A stretch of 21,604 bases of DNA from a virus. The notes below the pieces were generated by a model. That model was not told where the DNA came from. It made no database searches and worked only from the letters and a program-made list of their open reading frames with translations. Both the position numbers and the translations under genes were made by a program. The DNA is taken from IMG/VR virus record IMGVR_UViG_3300036791_000808, positions 1 through 21,604 of that record; one strand, written 5' to 3'. This document shows, one piece after another, positions 6,185-12,814 of this stretch; position 1 is the stretch's first letter; each line of letters begins with the position of its first letter.

Positions 6185-7813
6185 TCAAGCACCGAACAGG
6201 GTACGCGCCTCAAAGCCCAAGTGCAATCGCTCGATCGTGAAGTCGGGGGAGATGCTTTCCAAATCGACCGCCCCGGCAATGCCCGCGCCCTCGGTGGCGT
6301 AGGGCTCGAAGGCGTATTTGGCACCCGGCGGCATGGCAAAACCGATGTCCTGACTGCCGCCGGGCACTCCACCGGCATGGGTGACCAGTTTGCCGGTGAA
6401 CGAGACGCCGCCGCCGAACTCGTCATGAAATTCCAGGAACAGGCGTTTCCAGTTCTTGATGGTTAACTGACTCTGGGCGACGCCGCGCAAGTATTTGGTG
6501 GAGAGTTTCTTGATTAATGCCGGGTCCGGCTGCGCAAACAGTTGATACAGGCTGGTGCCGTCAGTGCCGTAGGGCGTGATGATGCTGTCCTGCTCGTAGG
6601 CACCGATATGTGTCAGGTTGAGATTTTGCGAGGCGATTGACCAGAATTCATTCTGGCCGGGGTGCCACATCAACAACAAATTGCGCTTGACGCCCCACGG
6701 ATCAGTGAACATGCCGTTGCACAACAGAATATGGAAGCCGAACATCGTCGCCGGACACATGGTCGGCAGGAATGTTGATGTGTCCAACGTGTTGTAGATG
6801 TTGGTGACCCGCGCGCCGATTTCGCGCGTTTCCGCGCCGCGTACCTCGTAGATGCCGGCCCCGTTGAACATCTGGAAGTAACGGCTGGCGCGGCCGACCG
6901 GACGCGGAAAGCGTTGGCCGATCTGCGGGTCAATGTTTTGATAGTTCATGTTGGTGGTGAACGGGCTCGCTGACGTGCCCTGACCGGCCAGCTGCACGTT
7001 GGCGATCATATCGATGGAACTATCGCCGAACACGTACAGATAGCCCGAGCTCGCGGCGAGATCATTGAATGCGTAGGTCAGCTTGTTGCCGAAATAGCCG
7101 AACGAACCGCCGCCGTCCGTGGTGCTGAAATCCGCGCCGTTGGCGGGCGCGGAAAAGGAAATCACGTCCTTGCCGGTAACAAATAAACGCGACTGGTAGA
7201 CCTCCATGGAATAAATACCGGGCAACCCGACCGGCATGGTGTAGATCGGTGGGCCGGGTGCGGTCTCCTGCTGGTTGGTCAACCAGTCGGGCGCGGTAGA
7301 GCCGGGCGGAAAGAGGGTGGTTCCGTCCCAGGCGTAGAGCCCACCAGAGCTCGTTCCTTGGGGGCTTCCAAACAGGACACCGCCGGTTTGCCCGGCAACG
7401 CTACCGTAGTATTGAGGCCGCCACACCACTGCGCTGGCCCAATACTGCGGATTGATGGGGTTCCAAGCAGTGCCGATATGGACGACGGCCCGCGTGTCGA
7501 GATCGACTTGGTCGATTGTTCCGTCACTGAGGAACATCCAGCCGTAGCGACCGGGAGGCGGGGCGGTAAATTGGGGTGTGGCATCGCCGATAAATCCAAA
7601 GAAGATGCGCAAGATTTGCGTACCGCTGGGTGCGGTATATATCGCAGGCCCGTGCCCCCAACAAGAACGCAAAGCACCGGGGCCAATCGCAAATAGGTTC
7701 TCGTTCCAAAATTCCTCGTCGTCGTCGATCGAGCCGCGCGGTGCTTGCTGATTTAGGCCCTTCCACTGGCCCACCGTGTGGATTTCAAACGGGTTCGCGC
7801 TTTGGATTGCCAT
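6185..7813 (-). CDS. Phage tail protein, nozzle/tail-tube type (probable)
   Basis: A 542-residue protein without signal peptide or membrane segment. It is rich in Gly, Trp, Tyr and beta-type stretches such as RYGWMFLSDGTIDQVDLDT, LYVFGDSSIDMIANVQLAG and FWSIASQNLNLTHIGAYEQ. These repeat the 'value read-out' style of beta-propeller proteins. It directly follows the adaptor gene (three bases between stop and start), the usual place of the podovirus tail nozzle protein, for which T7 gp12 is the functional parallel. The family call rests on order and composition, not on a diagnostic motif. ATG 7813 is the first start after the upstream stop; no strong ribosome binding site is visible, so coupling is likely. 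An Arg-rich cluster follows downstream. Confidence 0.68.
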   Translation of the reverse strand: MAIQSANPFEIHTVGQWKGLNQQAPRGSIDDDEEFWNENLFAIGPGALRSCWGHGPAIYTAPSGTQILRIFFGFIGDATPQFTAPPPGRYGWMFLSDGTIDQVDLDTRAVVHIGTAWNPINPQYWASAVVWRPQYYGSVAGQTGGVLFGSPQGTSSGGLYAWDGTTLFPPGSTAPDWLTNQQETAPGPPIYTMPVGLPGIYSMEVYQSRLFVTGKDVISFSAPANGADFSTTDGGGSFGYFGNKLTYAFNDLAASSGYLYVFGDSSIDMIANVQLAGQGTSASPFTTNMNYQNIDPQIGQRFPRPVGRASRYFQMFNGAGIYEVRGAETREIGARVTNIYNTLDTSTFLPTMCPATMFGFHILLCNGMFTDPWGVKRNLLLMWHPGQNEFWSIASQNLNLTHIGAYEQDSIITPYGTDGTSLYQLFAQPDPALIKKLSTKYLRGVAQSQLTIKNWKRLFLEFHDEFGGGVSFTGKLVTHAGGVPGGSQDIGFAMPPGAKYAFEPYATEGAGIAGAVDLESISPDFTIERLHLGFEARTLFGA

Positions 7814-7816
7814 GTG

Positions 7817-8551
7817 TCATGCTGACCGAACGGTGGCCCCATACACATTTTGCACCATCTGGGGACAGACCACAGCTGCAGCGAATGGCATCTCCGCATT
7901 GAAGGCCACGGCCATGGCCTGGGCGTCCTGCTGGCGTTGTTGTTGGAGCATGGCCAAAACAGCAGCCCACCAAACTACCGCGTCCGTCCACGGATACGGG
8001 ATCAATTCCGGATCGTTATCCGTGAGTAGATTTTCCGGAATACATGTGAGATCGACCTCCAGCGGCAACGACTGCGTCGGAATGGGCGCGAGGTAGAGCG
8101 AACCGATGGGACCCTCGTTGAATTGAGCATACCAGCCGGGTTCGCTAATCGTACCCATGAAAGTCCGGCCATAGATGCGCATCCTCGCCTGAAAGTCAGT
8201 GAACACAAGCCTGCGCCAAACCGGCTTCCAGCTGCCGCCGCGAATGGCCCAGTTGCCTGCCGCGTCCTGTTGCCACTTGCCGCCGATGCCCACGGCGAGC
8301 GAGCGGCAAGACAGAATCGAGCGCACACCCGGCAAGGCTTGTTGGGCGAGCGAATTCCAGGCGGCGAATGGGTAGATTTCCTGGTCAGGAACGGTTTGAG
8401 TGCCCGGAGGAATGACGCGCAGACAGCCGCTTGCTGCGGCTATGCGACGCCGACTGCGATTGATGTAGTTGGTCAGGGTTACGTCTTGAAAGAACGACCC
8501 CTGACTGTCGTTCAGCAGGTTCCTCGTGTCCGACTGATATTGGCTCAACAT
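7817..8551 (-). CDS. Head-to-tail adaptor protein (gp11-like)
   Basis: A 244-residue protein resembling phage adaptor or tail-tubular A proteins, which form the ring between portal and tail. The most telling part is the N-terminus: the helix region with NYINRSRRRIAAASGCLR matches the usual 'yIN.ar..iA..sg..R' pattern. Later come PYPWTDAVVWWAAVLAMLQQQ and a C-terminal helix. Position between capsid and tail genes agrees. ATG 8551 is needed to keep the N-terminal helix, although no clean ribosome binding site precedes it. This start makes the gene overlap the end of the IPT/TIG gene by 167 bases, so translation may depend on ribosomes already reading that gene. Confidence 0.75.
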   Translation of the reverse strand: MLSQYQSDTRNLLNDSQGSFFQDVTLTNYINRSRRRIAAASGCLRVIPPGTQTVPDQEIYPFAAWNSLAQQALPGVRSILSCRSLAVGIGGKWQQDAAGNWAIRGGSWKPVWRRLVFTDFQARMRIYGRTFMGTISEPGWYAQFNEGPIGSLYLAPIPTQSLPLEVDLTCIPENLLTDNDPELIPYPWTDAVVWWAAVLAMLQQQRQQDAQAMAVAFNAEMPFAAAVVCPQMVQNVYGATVRSA

Positions 8552-9245
8552 CGTGCGGCACCAGAATTGACATTCCGTTCAGTGTAATCTGCGCAACGGT
8601 CGCCGTCGATGGCGGCGTAACCACGGTCCAGACACCGCCGCTCAATGATGGATTGGTGGAAATGTTGGAAAAAACAATAGGCACGCCGGCCGGCGGATTG
8701 TTCGGGAAACCGGCATATGCGGTCGTGGTGGTGAATTGCGGCCAGTAGCCGCTCGATGCCGGCGCGGTCGCGCTGCCGGTCTTGAATTGTGGTTGTACCA
8801 CGCCGGCCAGAGACGGCGGGACGGGCGCGGGGCCTATCGCCGGACCCACCAATGGGCCTTTTGCCGGCGGGATAGCTGGGGGCGGAAAGGCGGGTGGGGG
8901 TGGGTTGCCAATGAGCGGTGGCGGGATGATCGGCACGAAAGCGGGAAAGAAGGCGTCCGTTTTGCTCTGCTCGAAGGTGAAGCCGTTGAACATCGTGTTG
9001 TTGCCGCCGGGCGTGACGACCGTGACGTCCACGACCTGATCGGCGGTCACGAGCGGCGTGGCGCAGGTGATGCTGGTATCACTGACGACCACGACGTTGG
9101 TCGCGGCGACCGCGCCAAAGGTGACAGAGGTTGCGCCAGTAAAGCCGTTGCCGCCGATGGTGACTGCGGTGGCTGTGTTCAGCAACCCGTGATTGGGCGT
9201 GATGCTGTTGATGTTGGGTGCGGCTTCCGTTTCGGGTTCGCCCAT
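8385..9245 (-). CDS. IPT/TIG-domain virion protein
   Basis: A 286-residue protein. Residues about 11-92 form an immunoglobulin-like IPT/TIG domain: INSITPNHGLLNTATAVTI, then GNGFTGATSVTFG, then VVDVTVVTPGG and a closing NGFTF. Residues about 105-150 are a proline-rich linker (IIPPPLIGNPPPPAFPPP). Residues 165-230 contain aromatic and Thr-rich sequence (SGYWPQFTTTTAYAG). The last 55 residues (from Asp232) overlap the adaptor gene and turn into Ser/Arg/His-rich sequence, a sign that this tail may be a by-product of overlap. ATG 9245 has GGAG six bases upstream and overlaps the preceding stop as TGATG. IPT/TIG domains in phages are commonly surface decorations that bind host or sugars; that role is inferred. 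Confidence 0.7.
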   Translation of the reverse strand: MGEPETEAAPNINSITPNHGLLNTATAVTIGGNGFTGATSVTFGAVAATNVVVVSDTSITCATPLVTADQVVDVTVVTPGGNNTMFNGFTFEQSKTDAFFPAFVPIIPPPLIGNPPPPAFPPPAIPPAKGPLVGPAIGPAPVPPSLAGVVQPQFKTGSATAPASSGYWPQFTTTTAYAGFPNNPPAGVPIVFSNISTNPSLSGGVWTVVTPPSTATVAQITLNGMSILVPHDVEPISVGHEEPAERQSGVVLSRRNPDQLHQSQSASHSRSKRLSARHSSGHSNRS

Positions 9246-9559
9246 CAGCGGCTCCGACGACTAAGCTGGGCTTGGGGCCAAGAGCCACCCGACCACGAAG
9301 GCGGCGGGCACGGCGGCGGCGGGCAGGGTGGCGGGCACGGGAATGGCCCGCTCGAAATCAGCCCGGTGCCAGCAGCGCGCGTCTCACTCTCGCCCGGCCA
9401 GGGGGTGCGCGGAAGCGGGAACCCGCCGCTCCAGGGCGTTGGATTTCTTGGCATCTGCCAATAGGCCGGATCGTTCCAGTGTGATCCGGGTATTACGTAA
9501 TGCGGCGACCGCGCAGGCGAGGCCGGCGGTAATGGCCCGCAATTCGGTGATGGCGGCAC
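9245..9559 (-). CDS. Pro/Trp-rich small protein, uncertain start
   Basis: A frame of 104 residues from GTG 9559. It contains SHWNDPAYWQMP and TPWSGGFPLPRTPWPGE followed by a Cys/Pro repeat (PCPPPCPPPPCPPPS). The stop overlaps the IPT/TIG start as TGATG, which supports real translation. The frame is open further into the capsid gene (to 9832), so the start is not fixed; the GTG has no good ribosome binding site, and ATG 9455 would give a shorter form. A different frame over the same bases (9384-9632) is also open. Proline- and tryptophan-rich style matches its IPT/TIG neighbour. Function unknown. Confidence 0.42.
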   Translation of the reverse strand: MPPSPNCGPLPPASPARSPHYVIPGSHWNDPAYWQMPRNPTPWSGGFPLPRTPWPGESETRAAGTGLISSGPFPCPPPCPPPPCPPPSWSGGSWPQAQLSRRSR

Positions 9560-9632
9560 GACACCGCGCGCTACAGACGACGGCGGGCGACCTATCCTGG
9601 TTAGGGCGGCGGAGCGGGTCCAAATGTTGCAC
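9384..9632 (-). CDS. Alternative small frame after the capsid gene
   Basis: An 82-residue frame from GTG 9632, overlapping the capsid stop by 32 bases. Its middle is Ala/Leu/Arg-rich and probably helical (RAAITELRAITAGLACAVAAL, split here by no breaks, then ERSGLLADAKKSNALERR). The GGAG before the GTG touches the start codon, which is too close for normal initiation. It overlaps the Pro/Trp-rich frame at 9245-9559, and both may not be genuine. I judge the competing frame slightly better because of its stop-start junction with the IPT/TIG gene. Confidence 0.3.
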   Translation of the reverse strand: MQHLDPLRRPNQDRSPAVVCSARCRAAITELRAITAGLACAVAALRNTRITLERSGLLADAKKSNALERRVPASAHPLAGRE

Positions 9633-10617
9633 CTCCAGTGATGCCTTGGATCAGGATGCCGGTTGACGGTTTCGAGCAAACAAGATTGAGAGCAGTAAGT
9701 GATAGACCGACAGACGCGATCTGTCCTTGGGGTATTGTTGAATACCACCCGGTCCACGCAAAATTTGCGTCTTCGTGGATGACCAACGTGATATATTTGG
9801 AGTTGAATCCGATCGCCGTGCCCTTCGGGCAATTCAAATCAAAGAAGATCGGCGTGTCGCCCAACAACAAACCACGGAACCCGGAATTGACTGGATCGTC
9901 TTTTCCCCACCGACTTGTTGGATCATTGTTGTAGCGCTCAACACTCATGAAGTCCGTCATGAGTGTGGTCCAGTCTTCGATCGACATGACCACGAAGTCG
10001 AGTGCCTCGCCACCGGAATGCTTGGCGGCATTGAGCAGCATTGGAATGAAGGTGGCGCGGGTCAGCACTGCGCCGGCCGTTGCGACTTTAAGGCCGGCCC
10101 AGGTTGGATAGGTCGTGCGCGAAAGTCCGCCGTAGGTCGCGACCGTAGTGCCGTCATCGTAGGCGTCGAGCAGACCAAACATTTGCAGCGCGGCGTTGGC
10201 GGCATTCGAGCTAAACAGCGCGGTGGACAACGTGTTGAGCGCTGAATTCTTGAGGTCGTTGAGCTTCAACATCAAGCGGGAGGCAACGGCGATTGCGTCC
10301 TGTGTAACTAACTGTTCGAGCCCCAGAGAGCTAACCGGAGTTGCCAAAGCGCAGAGGTTAAATTCTGCGTTGACTGTTGCGGCCACGTCAGTGGGCAAGT
10401 TGAACTGACCAGCCGGCCCAATCCAGCTACTGGTGACGTACTGGCCGGTCTGCACCGGCTGTGTGTAGGGCGAGACGCCGCCACTCGCTCTGATTGCATT
10501 GCGCAAAAGTAAAGCCAGGAGTGGGTTCTGGCGGTAAATTAGCACCACAACCATCTGGGCGAACACTCGCCTTACGGTTGCCTCCAATTCGAGGCCGATC
10601 GGGCCGGAAGGGATCAA
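9601..10617 (-). CDS. Major capsid protein
   Basis: A protein of 338 residues counted from TTG 10617. It forms the head shell, with an HK97-type fold expected. Supporting features are the size, the position after scaffold-like and portal genes, and segments such as WTTLMTDFMSVERYNNDP, SGFRGLLLGDTPIFFD and the C-terminal WYSTIPQGQIASVGLSL, which read like capsid P- and A-domain strands. It ends GPAPPP. The start is odd: TTG 10617 has no ribosome binding site in range, while a perfect AGGAGG (10644-10649) lies five bases before an in-frame ATT at 10636-10638. Initiation at ATT would add seven residues (MPILGSG, with ATT read as Met followed by PILGSG). The upstream neighbour is an HNH endonuclease whose stop touches this AGGAGG. 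Confidence 0.82.
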   Translation of the reverse strand: MIPSGPIGLELEATVRRVFAQMVVVLIYRQNPLLALLLRNAIRASGGVSPYTQPVQTGQYVTSSWIGPAGQFNLPTDVAATVNAEFNLCALATPVSSLGLEQLVTQDAIAVASRLMLKLNDLKNSALNTLSTALFSSNAANAALQMFGLLDAYDDGTTVATYGGLSRTTYPTWAGLKVATAGAVLTRATFIPMLLNAAKHSGGEALDFVVMSIEDWTTLMTDFMSVERYNNDPTSRWGKDDPVNSGFRGLLLGDTPIFFDLNCPKGTAIGFNSKYITLVIHEDANFAWTGWYSTIPQGQIASVGLSLTALNLVCSKPSTGILIQGITGGATFGPAPPP

Positions 10618-10643
10618 ACCTGAGCCGAGGATGGGAATGTGAG

Positions 10644-10649
10644 CCTCCT
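10644..10649 (-). promoter_or_regulatory. Ribosome binding site of capsid gene
   Basis: Perfect AGGAGG on the minus strand. It is five bases before an ATT codon in frame with the capsid gene, and 26 bases before the first conventional start (TTG). The same AGGAGG plus five-base spacing precedes ATG 12087 and GTG 5815. It overlaps the HNH stop codon by one base. Confidence 0.65.
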
Positions 10650-11344
10650 CAATGACTTAGCGATAGGTATCCAGACACTACATCTGACGAGATACATACC
10701 ACTGGTTGAAAGTGGGCGGTAAGGTCGGCTACCCGCTGACCTCTGCCGTGACGTCCACTCCATAACTCAAGGTTTTCTGGGCGGTTGTCGGTCTTAATGC
10801 CGTTCTTGTGGTGAACGGTCTCATGCTTTTCGAGCTTACGGCCAAGCACCCTCTCCATTACTGCTCTGTGTTCGGGTTGCTGGTACATGGGATTGTCGTA
10901 CTGACCGCTATTGAGCCTCGACAAAATTCTATATCCGTGTTTGTCGAGAGTTCCTTTCGCTTTTGCTCTTAAAGCAGGCCGCTGCGCTATCCCGGCACAC
11001 TTATTTGAACAATACATTGTTGGAACATACCAACCTCGGCTTCTTCCGAGTTTGTCAATGTGCTGTCTCGGATGAATTGGGCTGTTGCACGTCACGCATG
11101 ATCGAATAGGAAGGGTATTTTTCCGTCCCCATTGATTTTTCCCAGGCATCCGATCACTCGTTTTTTCTGGTAGATGATTTAGTGTGCGACCAATCGCTTG
11201 ACATTGTTCAGAACAATATTTCTTCGGCAGATACCAAAGTCCGCGGTGACCGTTCGGCTTATGAATTTGCCGTTCAATCACTTCTGTCCCGCAAACTTTG
11301 CAGGTCATTTTGCGGAAGGCTTCCCGCTTAATTCCCTGGGTCAT
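10649..11344 (-). CDS. HNH homing-type endonuclease with two zinc modules
   Basis: A 231-residue DNA endonuclease. The C-terminal part (about 150-205) has the HNH_3 pattern: PEHRAVMERVLGRKL, then ETVHHKNGIKTDNRPENLELW, with His178-His179, Asn181 and Asn191 as likely catalytic and metal residues. The N-terminal part has two similar zinc-binding units: Cys15/18 with Cys44/48, and Cys83/86 with Cys112/116. Both have the layout CxxC...RG.WY.P..YCS..C, an internal duplication. The ATG overlaps the scaffold stop as TAATG. Its AT content is visibly higher than its neighbours', a mark of recent arrival. Free-standing HNH genes between head genes are usually selfish elements that spread into related phages. 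The insertion lies exactly between scaffold and capsid. Confidence 0.85.
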   Translation of the reverse strand: MTQGIKREAFRKMTCKVCGTEVIERQIHKPNGHRGLWYLPKKYCSEQCQAIGRTLNHLPEKTSDRMPGKNQWGRKNTLPIRSCVTCNSPIHPRQHIDKLGRSRGWYVPTMYCSNKCAGIAQRPALRAKAKGTLDKHGYRILSRLNSGQYDNPMYQQPEHRAVMERVLGRKLEKHETVHHKNGIKTDNRPENLELWSGRHGRGQRVADLTAHFQPVVCISSDVVSGYLSLSH

Positions 11345-11892
11345 TAGAACCGCTGTTGCTTGTTCCGCGCCTCGTCGTTGCGCAACGCCTTTAAGATTTC
11401 ATTGCGGCCCCAATCCTCGGGATCTTTTGCGATCTCGGCGAACCCTGGCACTTTTTCATGGTGCCAACGTCCGTCGTGATCGAATGAGGTATCGCTGGGT
11501 TTCGGTTCTTTGCTGGCCATGTATTGAGCGGCCACGTCGTAGTCGCCGACGTTGCGCTCAACCATAAGCTTCTCCAAGTCTTGCATGGCTTGATCTGTAA
11601 AGCCGTATTGTTCTTGTGTTCTCTTGCGCACGCTCTGGAAATGTTTTTGATCTTCCTCGTTGCGGCGGGCGTTCTCTTGCTCCTCACGCTCGCGCCGCTC
11701 GGCGGCTAGCTTCTCTTCGACCCGTTGCTCCAGGTCGTAATCGTCGATCCGCATTTGCGGATGCTTTTTCTTGATCATTCCCTTCAGTTCGCGGGAAAGC
11801 TCGGGATCGTTGTAAAGATTTTCCGCGAAATCTGCTATTTGGCGTTTGCCCTGTAAAAAATTCCACTCTTCATCCGTGATTTGGCGCGGCAT
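11344..11892 (-). CDS. Probable scaffolding protein
   Basis: A 182-residue, highly charged protein predicted to be mostly helical. Residues about 50-100 form a long Glu/Arg/Lys/Gln helix (LEQRVEEKLAAERREREEQ), likely a coiled coil. Low aromatic content, high charge and position before the capsid gene fit a head scaffolding protein, which guides capsid assembly and leaves before DNA entry. The C-terminus is basic (NDEARNKQQRF), as in scaffolds that bind coat protein through a positive tail. No sequence motif proves the role. ATG 11892 lies nine bases after the upstream stop with only a weak AGG before it. Confidence 0.65.
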   Translation of the reverse strand: MPRQITDEEWNFLQGKRQIADFAENLYNDPELSRELKGMIKKKHPQMRIDDYDLEQRVEEKLAAERREREEQENARRNEEDQKHFQSVRKRTQEQYGFTDQAMQDLEKLMVERNVGDYDVAAQYMASKEPKPSDTSFDHDGRWHHEKVPGFAEIAKDPEDWGRNEILKALRNDEARNKQQRF

Positions 11893-11901
11893 AGCTCAAG
11901 C

Positions 11902-12087
11902 CTAATTGTTGTTGCTCTTTCCCGCGATTGACGGCTGCAGCGGCACGCCGCCTTCCGGCTTGGGAACGATTTTCGGGATCGCGCCCCACTCGCTCACCTC
12001 GGACTGGGTGTCGACTTGCAGAACGGTGCGTGGCGGGGTCTCGGGTGGTGTGGTGATGGGCGGATCATAGCTGCGGTTCTGGGCCAT
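11902..12087 (-). CDS. Small hypothetical head-region protein
   Basis: A 61-residue Pro/Thr/Ser-rich protein (YDPPITTPPETPPRTVLQ) without recognised domain, probably disordered. It has one of the best ribosome binding sites in the window, AGGAGG at 12093-12098, five bases before ATG 12087, which suggests high expression. Its place between portal-side and scaffold genes suggests a minor head protein. Confidence 0.58.
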   Translation of the reverse strand: MAQNRSYDPPITTPPETPPRTVLQVDTQSEVSEWGAIPKIVPKPEGGVPLQPSIAGKSNNN

Positions 12088-12114
12088 GAGTACCTCCTTG
12101 CTATTCCGCCTTTA

Positions 12115-12621
12115 TCACGATCCTGGCATAGGCGTCGAGGGCATCGGCGCGGGCGCGGGTCCGGCGGGCTGATCGGGGCTGGCTCCCGGCCGCGGTTGTT
12201 GCTGGCCGGCCATACGCGACAACATCGCGTTTTTGACCACGTTGCGGAGCAAATCCTGCAGTTGGTTGCGCTGCACACCAAGTGCGGGCGAGCCCTGTGG
12301 CAAGTGCCGGCTGATGCGCTGCAGCCCGCGCAACACGTCCTGATAGGCCGGATGCCCGAGTAGGCCGGGCAGGGCTTGGTTCATCATGCCGACCGCTTGC
12401 ATAAGCATCGTCATCGAGCTCGCCTGATCGCCGGGGCCGGGGGCGCTGACCTGTTGGCCGCGTTGCCGGTTGGCCAGGGCTGCGAGGATCGGCCCGCCAC
12501 CCGGTGGGCCTCCACCAGGGGGCGGGCCGCCAGACGGCGGGCCACCGCTGGTAGCTGGGCCGCTAGGTGAGGGGGGCCCGCCTTCTTCCGCTGCGTCCTG
12601 CTGACTGTCCAAAAACGACAT
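12115..12621 (-). CDS. Pro/Gly-rich head protein, unknown function
   Basis: A 168-residue protein. Residues about 14-47 are Gly/Pro repeats (GGPPSGGPPPGGGPPGGGP), residues 66-135 are helical with Met/Leu/Gln (MTMLMQAVGMMNQALPGLLG, RISRHLPQGSP), and the C-terminus is again Pro/Ala-rich. GAGG lies six bases before ATG 12621. It follows the portal gene after a 190-base gap. Flexible ends around one helical core are common in minor capsid or assembly proteins; a second scaffold factor is possible. No family recognised. Confidence 0.58.
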   Translation of the reverse strand: MSFLDSQQDAAEEGGPPSPSGPATSGGPPSGGPPPGGGPPGGGPILAALANRQRGQQVSAPGPGDQASSMTMLMQAVGMMNQALPGLLGHPAYQDVLRGLQRISRHLPQGSPALGVQRNQLQDLLRNVVKNAMLSRMAGQQQPRPGASPDQPAGPAPAPMPSTPMPGS

Positions 12622-12719
12622 GGTCGCCTCTTAGGTGCCGCTGTTTAGCGGGCCGATCCCGACCCGCAGGGCAAAAGTCCAAGGACTACAGCACGCGGCT
12701 CTCCCCTCTGGCTATGGAT

Positions 12720-12762
12720 GCCGCCCCCGCTCACAGGGGGCACGAGGGACAACGGGGGCGGC
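12720..12762. repeat. 10-bp inverted repeat between portal and head genes
   Basis: GCCGCCCCCG (12720-12729) and CGGGGGCGGC (12753-12762) are perfect complements around a 23-base loop. The loop contains AGGGGG, which can pair with the left arm instead, so two hairpins compete. There is no T-run after the stem on either strand, so it is not a simple intrinsic terminator. The surrounding 193 bases (12622-12814) hold no convincing gene. An RNA structure that sets the ratio between portal and downstream head proteins is possible. Confidence 0.6.
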
Positions 12763-12814
12763 GGTGTGCTTCCAGGGTCGGGGGCGACTGGGAAGCAAAC
12801 AACAAGCTACACCC

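Noticed and set aside
9290-9350. GC-rich repeats as a possible transposon end or recombination site
   Set aside because: They encode the Cys/Pro repeats of a small frame; no target duplication or transposase is present.
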